The notes: generated by a model from the letters alone, not told the origin. A DNA stretch of 64,000 nucleotides from Ancylothrix sp. D3o (GCF_025370775.1 NZ_JAMXEX010000011.1:152590-216589); one strand, 5' to 3'; shown: positions 18,901 through 28,845, counted from the stretch's first letter. Program-made: numbers and translations.

Positions 18901-19452
18901 TTAAAAAGGAATGTCATCAAGCGAAGAATCTGAATCGCTTCTTAGCGTTTCGCTTTGGCGGGGGTTCGGCTCAGGTTGCGCTGTGTATTGCCATTCCTGA
19001 GACGGTGTGCTATTAGGTGCCGGTTCAGTGATTTTGGGAGCCGGTACCGCAGCGCGAGGACTCATCTGCACCACATTACTCGGCGCCGGTGCAGCCATTG
19101 ACACTGTTTCCGGTGCTCTTTGAGCAACATGGCTGGAAAACTCAACCCCCCCCGCCCCTAAATTATGAATGCGAGAAGCTGTCAACTCGGCACGTTTTTC
19201 TTTGACACCATCCGCCAGCGTTACCGTAATCATACCCAGTCGGCCTTCAATCAGCACCCGATCTCCTTGGTGGTAGCGCTCTTGAATTTCTTGGGCCAAA
19301 TTTCCCCAACCCACCACCTTTAAAGTTGATGGTTTGTCTTCAGCCTTCAGCGCCGGAAACTGCACAAACATCTCAGCGATAGCAATTTGGTCTGGCGTGT
19401 AGCGTAATTGCGGATTTTGTAAAATTTCCGCCATCAAAATGCAACTGTTCAT
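18901..19452 (-). CDS. ssb: Single-stranded DNA-binding protein
   Basis: 183 residues. The OB fold (about 1-105) starts MNSCILMAEILQNPQLRYT and includes VVGWGNLAQEI and RVLIEGRLG. A Pro/Ala/Gln-rich linker leads to the acidic tip SDSSLDDIPF, which recruits repair and replication partners. The OB domain is of the shorter cyanobacterial type rather than the E. coli type. Leaderless start; the nucleotidyltransferase gene is upstream on the same strand, 111 bp away. Confidence 0.93.
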   Translation of the reverse strand: MNSCILMAEILQNPQLRYTPDQIAIAEMFVQFPALKAEDKPSTLKVVGWGNLAQEIQERYHQGDRVLIEGRLGMITVTLADGVKEKRAELTASRIHNLGAGGVEFSSHVAQRAPETVSMAAPAPSNVVQMSPRAAVPAPKITEPAPNSTPSQEWQYTAQPEPNPRQSETLRSDSDSSLDDIPF

Positions 19453-19563
19453 AAAACCCCGAAGTCATCCTTAAACAATCTATCCATTTAATTTTACTCT
19501 TTCTTTTGTCCTAAAACCTTTAAGGAGTTTGTTCGTAGTAACCCCTAAAGGGCTTCCTAACCC

Positions 19564-22071
19564 TTAAAATTCTTGCTCTACAAACGCCTGAATTCGGTGC
19601 CGATAGTCACGCAAATTTTCATCTACCCAGTCAGGATCATTACTGTTAGCAAAAATATGTACCAAAGGCTCACCGGCATCCGGTAACACCAAAACCCAAC
19701 TATCGCTGCTGCGGTCAAAAATCTTCACCCCATCAATTAGTTCTAAATTTTCTGCCGGGTGAATTTCCACCAAATGACGCATCAGCGCCCCCTTAACCGT
19801 CCAAGGACAGCGTAAACTATATTGCCGGTGAGCCACACGGGGAATCTCCGAACGAATATGAGCCAAAGATCGCTCCTGCAAAGTCAGCATTTCAATCAAC
19901 TTGCCAATGCAAAACATCGCATCAAACCCCGGATGCAGTTGCGGGAAAATAAACCCCATTTCACCACTGCCGCCTATTACCACATTTGGGAAATTTTGGC
20001 AAGCCTCCATTAAAGCTGTAGGATTGGCTTTGGTGCGAACAACTTTCCCATCATGCCGGCGGGCAATTTGTTCGATAGCACCGGATGAGTGAACCGGCAC
20101 CACCACCGTAGAGCGAGGGTTGCTAGTTAACATCATATCCACCATCACCGCCGTCAAAATTTCGCCACGAATCAAATTGCCGGCTTCATCCACCAAAATT
20201 AACTGCTCACCATTAGCAGCCACCTGGACACCAAAATTCGCCCGCAATGCTTCCACCACATGACCAAGTTGGAGGAGCAAACTTTCTCTCTCTTCGTTTC
20301 CCGGCGGTGTTTGATTTAAACTCGCATTTAACACCACCGCATCACAGCCATATTTTGCCAAAAGCTGGGGTAACACAGCCCCCGCCACAGCATAAACATA
20401 ATCAATCACAACTTTAGCGCGGCTATGATAAATGGCTTGAGTATTCAAATTACTCTCGTAGGCACTATTGTAAAGTTCCAGCACTTGACTGGGATAAGCC
20501 ATATTTCCAATTTCTTGAATTTGCGCCCTGCGGAAATCTTCTTTAAAATAAGCGCCCTCAATTTTTTTCTCGCGGGGTTTAGAGATATTAATTCCCTTTT
20601 CGTCAAAAAATTCGATTAACATTGAATCTGCCCGCTCTGGATGCAAGCGCACATGAATTCCACCGGCCACTGATAAGGTAGGAATAATCGCTCTGGCAAG
20701 GGGAATGGCGGTAGCTTCTAAGTTTTGAATATGCACTCCCACCGACATCAAACCGGCTATCAAAGAACGCGACACCATCCGCGAAATGCTGCGCTGATCG
20801 CGGGACACCGTAACCGAGGAACCGGGCTTGAGCGTAGAACCATAGGCGGCGCCCAGTTTGACAGCAAATTCTGGGGTGATATCAATATTGGCAAGTCCCG
20901 ATACTCCCCGTTGTCCGAAGAGGTTTCGCTGGGCCGACTGTCCCCAAATCAAGTTGATATTGAGGGTGGCACCGGCCTCGATTTTTTTGCTCGGCCAGAC
21001 ACGCACATTCGGGCTGACTTGAGCTTCTTCGCCTACACTTGATAGGGGCCCCACCACTGCGCCTTCCAAAACGTGCGCTCTGCGGTCTACTCGCACGCCT
21101 CTAGCAGCTACGCAGGCTCGTAAATGTGCTTCTTCGCCGATGATCGCACCATTCCATATCACCGGCCTTTTAATATCTGCATCGGCTGCAATGGTGACGT
21201 TATCTCCGATCACACTACCGCCGTCTATTTGAACTCTTGGCCCTATGCGGCAGTTATTGCCAATTAAAACCGGCGTTTCGATGTTTGCTGTCGGGTCTAT
21301 ATAAGTGTTTTGACCTATCCATAAACCGGGCGAACGTTCTTCATAGGCAAATTCTAGTTTGACTTTTTTGTGCAAACCGTCGTATTGAGCATCTCTATAG
21401 GCGTCTAAATGACCGACATCACACCAGTATCCCTCGGCGATAAAACCATACATCGGTTCGTCTTTTTCCAGCAGTAAAGGAAATAAGTCTTTAGAAAAAT
21501 CGCTTTCTTCGTTTTCCCGCAGGTAGTCTAAAACTTCCGGTTCGAGGATGTAGGTGCCGGTGTTGACAGTATCAGAAAAAATTTCTCCGCTTGAGGGTTT
21601 TTCGAGAAACCGGCGAATACGGCCATCTTTATCAGTAATCACAACCCCAAATTCCATAGGATCGGGAACGTGGGTTAATATTAATGTGGCTTTTGATTGC
21701 TTTTGTTTGTGATATTTTATCGCTTCAGTGAGGTTAAAATCTGTGATGCTATCACCGCTGATTACAAGGAAAGTTGAGTCGAGCAGTTCGGCAATATTTT
21801 TAACACAGCCTGATGTGCCAAGGGGTTGATCTTCTTCGACTGCATAGGTCATTTGAACACCAAATTCGCTACCGTCTTGGAAGTAATCTCGCATCACGTC
21901 TGGTAAGTAGTGTAGGGTGGCGATTATTTCGGTGATGTTATGGCGTTTTAATAAGTTAATAATGTGTTCGGCGATGGGCCGATTTAATACCGGCACCATT
22001 GGTTTTGGCAAATCGCAGGTTAGCGGTCTCAGCCGCGTTCCTGAGCCTCCAGCCATCAACACTGCTCTCAT
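19564..22071 (-). CDS. Sugar-1-phosphate nucleotidyltransferase fused to a degenerate phosphohexomutase domain
   Basis: 835 residues. The N-terminal domain (1-235) is a nucleotidyltransferase with GGSGTRLRPLT, PKPMVPVLN and ISGDSITD. A left-handed beta-helix of hexapeptide repeats follows (about 250-370). The C-terminal half (about 385-835) has the phosphoglucomutase/phosphomannomutase fold, but its catalytic motifs are gone. The TASHNP serine loop reads VRLHPERAD (474-482). The DxDxDR metal loop reads AANGEQ (618-623). The GExSGH sugar loop reads GEMGF (703-707). Homologues in cyanobacteria are often annotated mannose-1-phosphate guanylyltransferase. I infer active pyrophosphorylase with a structural or regulatory C-terminus. 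Substrate (GDP-mannose or other) unproven. Confidence 0.88.
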   Translation of the reverse strand: MRAVLMAGGSGTRLRPLTCDLPKPMVPVLNRPIAEHIINLLKRHNITEIIATLHYLPDVMRDYFQDGSEFGVQMTYAVEEDQPLGTSGCVKNIAELLDSTFLVISGDSITDFNLTEAIKYHKQKQSKATLILTHVPDPMEFGVVITDKDGRIRRFLEKPSSGEIFSDTVNTGTYILEPEVLDYLRENEESDFSKDLFPLLLEKDEPMYGFIAEGYWCDVGHLDAYRDAQYDGLHKKVKLEFAYEERSPGLWIGQNTYIDPTANIETPVLIGNNCRIGPRVQIDGGSVIGDNVTIAADADIKRPVIWNGAIIGEEAHLRACVAARGVRVDRRAHVLEGAVVGPLSSVGEEAQVSPNVRVWPSKKIEAGATLNINLIWGQSAQRNLFGQRGVSGLANIDITPEFAVKLGAAYGSTLKPGSSVTVSRDQRSISRMVSRSLIAGLMSVGVHIQNLEATAIPLARAIIPTLSVAGGIHVRLHPERADSMLIEFFDEKGINISKPREKKIEGAYFKEDFRRAQIQEIGNMAYPSQVLELYNSAYESNLNTQAIYHSRAKVVIDYVYAVAGAVLPQLLAKYGCDAVVLNASLNQTPPGNEERESLLLQLGHVVEALRANFGVQVAANGEQLILVDEAGNLIRGEILTAVMVDMMLTSNPRSTVVVPVHSSGAIEQIARRHDGKVVRTKANPTALMEACQNFPNVVIGGSGEMGFIFPQLHPGFDAMFCIGKLIEMLTLQERSLAHIRSEIPRVAHRQYSLRCPWTVKGALMRHLVEIHPAENLELIDGVKIFDRSSDSWVLVLPDAGEPLVHIFANSNDPDWVDENLRDYRHRIQAFVEQEF

Positions 22072-22098
22072 AAGTCCTCCGTAAATGTATCCTTATTT

Positions 22099-22230
22099 AT
22101 GATTTTTCTTAACAATTTGCTGGCTTTTCCGTCTTTACTGCTGCTTCTTATTATCCTAGATTTTATGGCCTGTGTTTTGGTCGGATTGTTGTTGGCCGCT
22201 TTTGAGGGTTTACTGTGGTGGCGGGACTGA
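22099..22230 (+). CDS. Candidate 43-residue membrane peptide
   Basis: ATG at 22099 to TGA at 22228. The product is almost entirely hydrophobic (about residues 8-40), with MIFLNN at the start and an EGLLWWRD end, so one or two membrane helices. It is divergent from the nucleotidyltransferase, 27 bp apart. No clear Shine-Dalgarno site. Not recognised as a known photosystem or cytochrome b6f small subunit. Codons are T/G-ending like neighbouring genes. Could be chance in T-rich DNA. Confidence 0.4.
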   Translation: MIFLNNLLAFPSLLLLLIILDFMACVLVGLLLAAFEGLLWWRD

Positions 22231-22553
22231 GTTTATCTCGCCATTGCCGGTTAGGATGTCCCAAAAATAACCCAGTATTTTTTGTGGCTGAAACTCTGGG
22301 TCGAGCGTCAATTTTTTTGGTTAATTTTTGTTAAAGACTAACTCGGCTTTGACCAGGGAGATTGGGGACGAAAACCAAGGGCAAAAATTGGCAAGTGGAA
22401 GATACCGGCTTGCCTGGGGTAATCTTCCTATCTTAAAGGATAAACCCTATTGGCTAAAATTTACGGCATCCGTCTCTGAAGTTCTACCAACGGACAGGGA
22501 AACCAGATAAACTAGAGAATGATCGTACATAGTCTTAAGCTTTGGGATTGGTT
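22231..22553. other. Intergenic, nothing recognised
   Basis: A 60-codon TTG-initiated frame at 22328-22510 lacks any family resemblance. No hairpin stands out. Confidence 0.35.
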
Positions 22554-22748
22554 ATGCCTAAATTGATTGTGTTTGTTTTACTGGTTGGTTATGGTTATGG
22601 GGCGTGGAAGTTCTGGAAGGGCTATAACCAAACGAATTTTGAGAAGTCTTTTGCCAGCCGGCTTAAGTTGTCGTTGTTGTGGCCGGTGTTGGTGGTGGCA
22701 AACCAAAGTTATCGCAAGAATTTTACAAAGGCTCTGAAGGGTCGATAG
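22554..22748 (+). CDS. Small membrane protein of unknown function
   Basis: 64 residues from ATG 22554 (MPKLIVFVLLVGYGYGAW). One N-terminal membrane helix (about 3-20), then KFWKGYNQTNF, a basic linker and a weaker hydrophobic segment LSLLWPVLVVANQSY. The C-terminus is basic (FTKALKGR). The stop lies 6 bp before the methyltransferase start, so the two are very likely co-transcribed. Function unknown. Confidence 0.75.
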   Translation: MPKLIVFVLLVGYGYGAWKFWKGYNQTNFEKSFASRLKLSLLWPVLVVANQSYRKNFTKALKGR

Positions 22749-22754
22749 GTAGGA

Positions 22755-23498
22755 ATGTCAAAAAAACAAGAGTCTTCCTCGCCAAAAGGCAGCACACCGG
22801 CATCAACCGCACACTCTGCCTTTTCGGCTGATGCGGTTCAGCCTTTGTTAAATGCGGTGGCGTTGCGTTTTAACCGGCAATATTTGGGACAAGCCTTTGA
22901 GTTACCGCCCGAAGTAGAAGCAATGCAGGTTTTCCATGATTGGGCTGCCGGTTCTTTGGAGGCTAAAATTGCTTCTCGTTTTTGGGAAATTGCCCAACCA
23001 CAAAAAAATCAGCGTTGTTTGGATCTCGGTTGTGGGGTGAGTTTTTTGGTCTATCCTTGGCGAGATTGGGGGGCTTTTTTTTACGGTCAAGATATTAGCA
23101 CGGTGGCTGTTGAAGCTTTAAATACTCGTGGCCCACAAATGAATTCTAAGCTCTTTAAAAAAGTGAATTTAGGTGGTGCTCACGAGTTAAATTATGATAG
23201 CGGTCAGTTTGATTTGGTGTTTGCTACCGGCTGGAGTTGTTATTATCCCCTGGAATACTGGCAAGGTGTCATGGCACAAGTAAAGCGGGTGCTTAAACCA
23301 GGCGGTTCTTTTGTTTTTGATGTTTTAGATATCAATGCGCCTTTAGCGGAAAATTGGTCAATTTTAGAGACTTATTTAGGGGCGGAGGTGTTTTTAGAAG
23401 AGTTGGATGTTTGGGAAAAGTTGCTGAAAGATTCTCAGGTAAAAATTGAGAAAAAACAGGCCGGTGAATTGTTTCAGCTTTATAAAGTTAAATTTTAA
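22755..23498 (+). CDS. Class I SAM-dependent methyltransferase
   Basis: 247 residues. Motif I is CLDLGCGVSFLVYPW (SAM-binding glycine loop), motif II follows at FYGQDIS, the DLVFATG segment is motif IV, and LKPGGSFVFDVLD marks the post-IV strand. An N-terminal Ser/Thr-rich tail (about 1-30) is disordered. Substrate unknown; no cofactor-biosynthesis signature is evident. A ribosome site (GTAGGA) precedes the ATG, and the small membrane-protein gene ends 6 bp upstream. Confidence 0.82.
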   Translation: MSKKQESSSPKGSTPASTAHSAFSADAVQPLLNAVALRFNRQYLGQAFELPPEVEAMQVFHDWAAGSLEAKIASRFWEIAQPQKNQRCLDLGCGVSFLVYPWRDWGAFFYGQDISTVAVEALNTRGPQMNSKLFKKVNLGGAHELNYDSGQFDLVFATGWSCYYPLEYWQGVMAQVKRVLKPGGSFVFDVLDINAPLAENWSILETYLGAEVFLEELDVWEKLLKDSQVKIEKKQAGELFQLYKVKF

Positions 23499-23552
23499 TC
23501 GGTCATTGTTCAGGGCAGGCACAGGGGCACTGCCCGTACATAAGACATCTTT

Positions 23553-23822
23553 TCAAAAAGCCTGAATCCACTCTTTTATTTCATACTTTGTCCAGATTCC
23601 ATTTTGCCAATAAGGATCAGCCTCAATAGCTTTTCTTACTGTTTCCTCATCTTCGGCTTGATAAATTCCAAACACTTTTGTTAAATCTTTTGTGGGGCCA
23701 ATTGTCATAACAACACCGGCCTCTTTTAATTTGGCAATTCCCTCTAAATGTGCCTCACGGTAAGGAACCCGTTTTTCCAAAACATCAGCACAATAACTTC
23801 CCCACATTATGTATTTGTTCAT
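23553..23822 (-). CDS. YciI-family protein
   Basis: 89 residues of ferredoxin-like alpha-beta fold: a YREAHLEGI His motif, GVVMTIGPTKD and DPYWQNGIWTKYEIKEW close to the C-terminus, as in YciI/muconolactone-isomerase-like proteins. Conserved His in REAHL and Asp in ADPYW are the usual putative active-site residues. Biological role in cyanobacteria unknown. Confidence 0.8.
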   Translation of the reverse strand: MNKYIMWGSYCADVLEKRVPYREAHLEGIAKLKEAGVVMTIGPTKDLTKVFGIYQAEDEETVRKAIEADPYWQNGIWTKYEIKEWIQAF

Positions 23823-23828
23823 ATTTTG

Positions 23829-24004
23829 TCAATGGTCAATGGTCATTAGTCATTAAGTAGAGGCACTTAATTAATTGTAGGATGGGTAGAGCGTAAGCAA
23901 AACCCATCAAAGTGTCACCCATCAAAGCGTCGAGAGTGTTGGGTTTCGTTCCTCTACCCATCCTACAATTAAGTTGACTTAGTTAGTCATTGGTCATTGG
24001 TCAC
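23829..24004 (+). repeat. Heptamer tandem repeats interrupted by the palindromic element
   Basis: TCAATGG/TCATTAG-type 7-mers lie on the left (23829-23856) and TCATTGG-type 7-mers on the right (about 23985-24004). Between them sits copy B of the palindromic element. TTAGTCAT occurs at both junctions. The heptamers are of the STRR class known from filamentous cyanobacteria. Confidence 0.75.
23854..23984 (+). repeat. 133-bp imperfect palindromic element, copy B
   Basis: It begins TAAGTAGAGGCACTTAATTAA, contains GGGTAGAGCGTAAGCAAAACCCATCAAAG and GTTGGGTTTCGTTCCTCTACCCATCCTAC, and ends AATTAAGTTGACTTAGT. An internal CCCATCAAAG duplication distinguishes it from copies A and C. Confidence 0.85.
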
Positions 24005-24067
24005 TTGGAAAAATTTGTCATAAGGTGTTTTATCCTTTGAAAAAGGGTTTTAGGGCCAAGGAAAACA

Positions 24068-24095
24068 CAAATGACAAATGACAAATGACAATTGA
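24068..24095 (+). repeat. CAAATGA heptamer tandem repeat
   Basis: Three perfect CAAATGA units and one CAATTGA variant abut the pheT stop codon at 24096. It is the reverse-strand counterpart of the TCATTGG heptamers 70 bp away. Confidence 0.8.
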
Positions 24096-26513
24096 TTAAC
24101 TTCTCAAAGTCACGCTGAAATTTTTAATCAGTGCATCGCGGACTTTTTGCTGCACCGGCTCAACATCCGTATCCGTCAGCGTTCGGTCATTTACCCGATA
24201 GACTAAACGAAAAGCTAAACTCCGTTGACCTTCCGGCACATTCACACCACGATACTCATCAAACAATTCTACCGACTCCAATAAACCACCGGCAGCCTTG
24301 CAAATACTGCGTTCAATATCACCCACCGGCACACTCACCGGCGCGAAAAATGCAATATCTCGATCTGCTGCGGGATAAGTAGAATAGGCACTAAACCGGC
24401 GCACACCGGCCCCTTGAGATAACGCATTTACTATCAACCCTAAATCAAATTGAAACAAATAAATTGCTTCTGGCAAGCCTTTTTCCCGCCGTAATTGTGG
24501 ATGAATTTGTCCAAAAATTCCTAACAGTTTTCCACGCAACCATACAGCAGCAGTGCGTCCTGGGTGTAAGCGATTTTCGCTTTTATCTGCCTTATATTCC
24601 ACTGTCAAATTCAAGCGCTCAAATACACTTTCTAAGACGCCTTTTGCTTCAAACCAGCTTAAAGCTTGTTCCTTGCCACTGCGTACCCACCGGCCGGTTG
24701 ATGGATCTCCACCAATAATACCGGCAATCATTTCTTTTTCCTTCAGACTTTCGCCTTCTTTCCAGAAAATTTTGCCAGTTTCAAAACCATTTACCGCCCC
24801 ATTTCCTTGTTCCAAATTATACTGGAAGGCATCAAGAAGAGCGGTTAACATTTCTGTTCGTAGTGCCGAATATTCCACAAACAAAGGATTTGCTAAAACG
24901 ACTTGATTTTCTCCAGAAGTCGGAACCAAGGAATAGTGCATTAATTCCGTTAAACCCGCACCCCGAAAAGCTGATCGCACTTCTCTTGTTGCTTTTTGCT
25001 CGGTGGGTAAATATCCCGCTTCAGTTTTTGAGGGCAACGTTTCGCAGAAGTTATCGTATCCGTAAAGACGAGCAATTTCTTCGATTAAATCAATTTCTCG
25101 CTCTAAATCTCGATAGCGATAAGCCGGCACTGTTACATCCCAAATTCCCTCTTTTTCACCTTTGTTAATTGTGCAACCTAATGCAACCAAAATCCTCTCC
25201 ATATCGGCGGGTTGCAGTTGGCCGGTACCGTCTTTTATTTTGCCTAAAATTTGATCAACTCGTTCAAGGCGCAAGGTAACAGAACGGGTATAGGTTTCGG
25301 GGCCGGTGGTTGAGGTTTGCTGGCTGATGGCATTTCCCCCAGCCAATTCTGCAATTAACTGTACAGCACGCCGGCAGGCTATCGTTAATTCGGCTTGGTT
25401 AACTCCCCTTTCATAGCGCGTTGAGGCTTCGGTGCGGATACCTTGGGCTCTGGCTGACCGGCGGATGGGGGCTTGTTCAAAAATCGCAGCTTCTAAGACT
25501 AAATTTTGCGTCCCCTCGTAAACTTCGCTGTCTTCTCCACCCATCACCCCTGCTAAAGCTACCGGTTTGTCATTGGCGGTAATTAAAAGGTTTTGCGGTT
25601 GCAGGTTGCGTTCTTGACCGTCGAGGGTTTTCAGCGTTTCATTTTCCTTAGCATATCTCACGCCAATTGTCAAGCTTTGAGAACCGGCAATATTTTGTAA
25701 GCGTTCGCGGTCGAAGGCGTGGAGCGGTTGACCCCATTCCAGCAAAATATAATTGGTGACATCTACAACATTGCTGATCGGGCGGATACCGGCGGCTTGT
25801 AGGCGTTGTTGCAACCAAGCCGGAGAAGGGGCAATTTTGATGTTTTCAATTTCGGTGGCGATGTAGATAGGGCAAGCTTGCAGGGATTTTTCAACTTGCA
25901 CGCCACTGCCAAGCGCTTGCTTTTGTTCGGCAACTTCTGGCAGACGGACGGTGGCGCCGGTGAGGGCGGCAATTTCGCGGGCAATGCCTACCATACTGAG
26001 GGCGTCGGCGCGGTTTGCGGTGGCGGTGACATCTAAAATTACGTCATCCAAACCTAAGAGGGGGCGAATGTCGCTGCCCAAAACAGGATTTTCTAATTCA
26101 AAAATATGAATGCCGGCGGATTCTTTGCTGAGGCCGAGTTCTGCGAGCGAGCAGATCATGCCGTTGGAGGGAACGCCGCGCAGTTTGGCCGGTTTGATTT
26201 TTAAGTCGATTTGGGGGAGATAGGTTCCGACAACGGCTACCGCTACATGAATATCAGCGCGAGCATTGGGCGCCCCGCAGACGATGTTTAAGGTTTCGCC
26301 GGCACCAACATCGACCGTGCAAACGCTGAGTTTATCGGCGTTGGGGTGGGGTTGCCGGTCGAGGATTTTACCCATAACGACCCCATCCGCCCAACTGCGG
26401 CGATTTTCGATATCTTCGACTTCAAAACCTGCCATTGTTAGCAGGTGGGCTAGTTCTTCTGGGCTCAGCGAGATGTCTACTAATTCTCGCAACCAGTTTA
26501 GGGAGATACGCAT
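24096..26513 (-). CDS. pheT: Phenylalanyl-tRNA synthetase beta subunit
   Basis: 805 residues, normal for bacterial PheT. In order: an EMAP-like tRNA-binding OB fold (about 40-150, [17 protein letters not shown]), the B3/B4 editing region (about 210-390), the B5 domain (about 405-490), the inactive core synthetase domain with a [10 protein letters not shown] block, and the C-terminal anticodon-binding FDX-ACB domain ([17 protein letters not shown]). It pairs with PheS, which is not in this window. The stop abuts a heptamer repeat. Confidence 0.96.
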   Translation of the reverse strand: MRISLNWLRELVDISLSPEELAHLLTMAGFEVEDIENRRSWADGVVMGKILDRQPHPNADKLSVCTVDVGAGETLNIVCGAPNARADIHVAVAVVGTYLPQIDLKIKPAKLRGVPSNGMICSLAELGLSKESAGIHIFELENPVLGSDIRPLLGLDDVILDVTATANRADALSMVGIAREIAALTGATVRLPEVAEQKQALGSGVQVEKSLQACPIYIATEIENIKIAPSPAWLQQRLQAAGIRPISNVVDVTNYILLEWGQPLHAFDRERLQNIAGSQSLTIGVRYAKENETLKTLDGQERNLQPQNLLITANDKPVALAGVMGGEDSEVYEGTQNLVLEAAIFEQAPIRRSARAQGIRTEASTRYERGVNQAELTIACRRAVQLIAELAGGNAISQQTSTTGPETYTRSVTLRLERVDQILGKIKDGTGQLQPADMERILVALGCTINKGEKEGIWDVTVPAYRYRDLEREIDLIEEIARLYGYDNFCETLPSKTEAGYLPTEQKATREVRSAFRGAGLTELMHYSLVPTSGENQVVLANPLFVEYSALRTEMLTALLDAFQYNLEQGNGAVNGFETGKIFWKEGESLKEKEMIAGIIGGDPSTGRWVRSGKEQALSWFEAKGVLESVFERLNLTVEYKADKSENRLHPGRTAAVWLRGKLLGIFGQIHPQLRREKGLPEAIYLFQFDLGLIVNALSQGAGVRRFSAYSTYPAADRDIAFFAPVSVPVGDIERSICKAAGGLLESVELFDEYRGVNVPEGQRSLAFRLVYRVNDRTLTDTDVEPVQQKVRDALIKNFSVTLRS

Positions 26514-27165
26514 TGCTAATTTTCCGTTTCCGTTGTCAGGTGGGCTTAAAGGGTGCGATGGCGTTTTTTAATCTTTGAACCTTTCGCCTGTTTATTTTAC
26601 TGCTGTGGGTTCTGGGGTGGTTAGTGGTTGCGAATGATGCCTGTTTTTATTGACAAAAAGGATAGTTTATGATACCCAAACTTTGTATCATTGATAACTT
26701 AGTTGGTTATGGTCGGTTGTAAGATGCTTGTGTGGTTTTTTTCAAGGAAGGGTTTAATTTAGGGTATGAGTTTTTCTGGGGGAAAGACAGGGGGATGCGA
26801 GCCAGCTTCACAAAAAGAACAAAATATGTAAAAATCAGGCAAAGAAGTATTTTTTGCTGTTCATACGCTAAGATTTTGAGGCAACTTAAAGTATAGGGGT
26901 AAAACGAGAGAAGCCATCTCTGGGCATCCCGCCCTTGTGGATCAGTCTCGAAACTATCGTTGAAAAAATATAGTTCTTTGAACAGTAATTTGCAGGCGCT
27001 TGCCTCACGCTCACCCCTGAAACCCCGAAGAATATAAGGAAGGGCTATAACTGAGCGGCGCTCATGTAAACTATCTGAGTCGAACTGAAACAATATAAGC
27101 ATCTACTTGTCAAGCAAGCCAGATAGCTATCAAACAGCAACACACGCAGTCGGGTAAAGTAGAGA
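26514..27165. other. Long intergenic region, no supportable gene
   Basis: Divergent region between pheT and the kinase. A 131-codon minus-strand frame (26707-27102) has no family resemblance and unusual composition. Promoter elements are not obvious; TTGTCA near 27107 is a possible -35. Confidence 0.4.
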
Positions 27166-28758
27166 ATGAAGCTCTGTGTAAATCCAGCCTGTCCCAATCC
27201 AGAGAACCCAGACCACGCTCACCGATGTCAAGCTTGTGGTAGTAAGCTTTTGCTGCGCGACCGCTATCAGGTAAATCAAGCGTTAGGTCAAGGAGGTTTC
27301 GGCGCAACGTTTGTGGCAAGTGATATCTCGTTACCAGGAACTCCAACTTGTGTGATTAAACAGTTGCGTCCGGTGGCGACTTCTGAGCGAGTGTTGGAGA
27401 TGTCGAGGGAGTTGTTTAAGCGGGAAGCAAAAACGCTGGGAAAAATTGGTAATCACCCGCAAGTTCCTCGGCTGTTAGATTATTTTGAAATTGAAGATGA
27501 TTTTTATTTGGTTCAGGAATATGTGAATGGATCAACCCTGAAGCAGGAAGTAAAGCGAACAGGGCCGTTTACTGAGTTGGGGGTGCGGCAGTTTTTAACG
27601 GAAATTTTGCCGGTGGTGCAATACCTTCACGATCACCGGGTGATTCACCGCGATATTAAACCGGCTAATATTATCCGTCGCACGATTGACCATAAGTTAG
27701 TGTTGATCGATTTTGGTGCGGTTAAGGATCATGTCAGTCAAACGATGGCTTTAAATTCTTCGGAACAAACAGCGTTAACGTCGTTTGCAATTGGGACACC
27801 GGGGTTTGCGCCTCCAGAACAAATGGCGCTGAGGCCGGTTTATGCTAGTGATATTTATGCGCTGGGAGTGACGAGTATTTACTTGTTAACCGGCAAATCT
27901 CCAAGTCATTTAGGCTATGATGCCACGACTGGCGAAATTTGCTGGCGCCAGAATATTCAGGTTAGTTCAAAATTGATGGGTGTTCTGGAAAGAATGCTTG
28001 AGGTGTCGGTACGCCGGCGTTATCAATCAGCAAATGATGTGCTGAGGGCGCTTAATGCTGAGTTTAACAGCGAGGGTTTTGCTCAGGGTATGGCGACGAT
28101 GGCAAAATCTACTCTGCTTCAACCAGAGGAACCTACGGATATTGAAGCAGAAGGCGGGGGCAGAACGGAAATGTCGCGTTTGGCAGAGGCGATTCGAGCC
28201 CGAAAAAGCAAGTTAAGTTCTAGCCGTTTACCTAGCTCTGGTACGCGCAATCGAAGTATGATGACTAAAAGCCCGACGACGGCGATGGAGGGGAAAGGTG
28301 CTTCGGCTGCAAAGGTTAATTCGTCGGCAAAATGGGATGCGAATAGTGTTAAAACGGCTTATGTGAAAGGCCGGCGTGATTTTGCTGGTTTAGACCTCAG
28401 TCTTTTAGATTTGGCCGGTGCTGATTTGAGGGAAGCGATTTTACATCAAGCTAAATTGGTTAAAACTAATTTTACTAATGCTGATTTGTCGAATGCGAAT
28501 TTAGGCCGAGCAAGTTTAAATCAAGCTTCTTTGCGGGATGCGGATTTAACGAAGGCTTATATGAGTTATGCTAATCTCGAAGGTGCGGATATGCGCGGGG
28601 CTAATTTAACTGAGGCTTATTTGTCTCATGCAAATCTCAGAGGGGCAAATCTTTGTGGGGCAAATCTTACGGGCGCCCGTGTCAGTGATGAGCAGTTGGC
28701 GCTGGCAAAAACTAATTGGTTAACGGTTAAGCCAAATGGCAAACGTGGATTATTTTAA
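27166..28758 (+). CDS. spkB: Ser/Thr protein kinase with N-terminal zinc-ribbon and C-terminal pentapeptide repeats (SpkB-like)
   Basis: 530 residues. The N-terminus has a four-cysteine motif (Cys4, Cys9, Cys21, Cys24). The kinase domain (about 34-305) has GQGGFGATF, Lys65 in CVIKQL, HRD at 161-163 in IHRDIKPANII, DFG at 182-184 and PPEQ. A basic Ser/Thr-rich linker (about 310-400) precedes about 20 pentapeptide A(D/N)LxX units (about 415-510). This architecture matches Synechocystis SpkB, implicated in oxidative-stress signalling, where the Cys motif matters. Assignment as the orthologue rests on architecture only. No membrane segment is visible. Confidence 0.85.
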   Translation: MKLCVNPACPNPENPDHAHRCQACGSKLLLRDRYQVNQALGQGGFGATFVASDISLPGTPTCVIKQLRPVATSERVLEMSRELFKREAKTLGKIGNHPQVPRLLDYFEIEDDFYLVQEYVNGSTLKQEVKRTGPFTELGVRQFLTEILPVVQYLHDHRVIHRDIKPANIIRRTIDHKLVLIDFGAVKDHVSQTMALNSSEQTALTSFAIGTPGFAPPEQMALRPVYASDIYALGVTSIYLLTGKSPSHLGYDATTGEICWRQNIQVSSKLMGVLERMLEVSVRRRYQSANDVLRALNAEFNSEGFAQGMATMAKSTLLQPEEPTDIEAEGGGRTEMSRLAEAIRARKSKLSSSRLPSSGTRNRSMMTKSPTTAMEGKGASAAKVNSSAKWDANSVKTAYVKGRRDFAGLDLSLLDLAGADLREAILHQAKLVKTNFTNADLSNANLGRASLNQASLRDADLTKAYMSYANLEGADMRGANLTEAYLSHANLRGANLCGANLTGARVSDEQLALAKTNWLTVKPNGKRGLF

Positions 28759-28845
28759 GGTTTGAGTTTTTTGGCTAAATTGTTAATTAAATCTTTTCCT
28801 CTAGGCTGTAGTATCGGATCGGATGCCCGTAGTGGGGGGGTTTTT

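Noticed and set aside
26707..27102. 131-codon minus-strand frame upstream of the Ser/Thr kinase
   Set aside because: Composition unlike its neighbours and no family match; likely chance frame.
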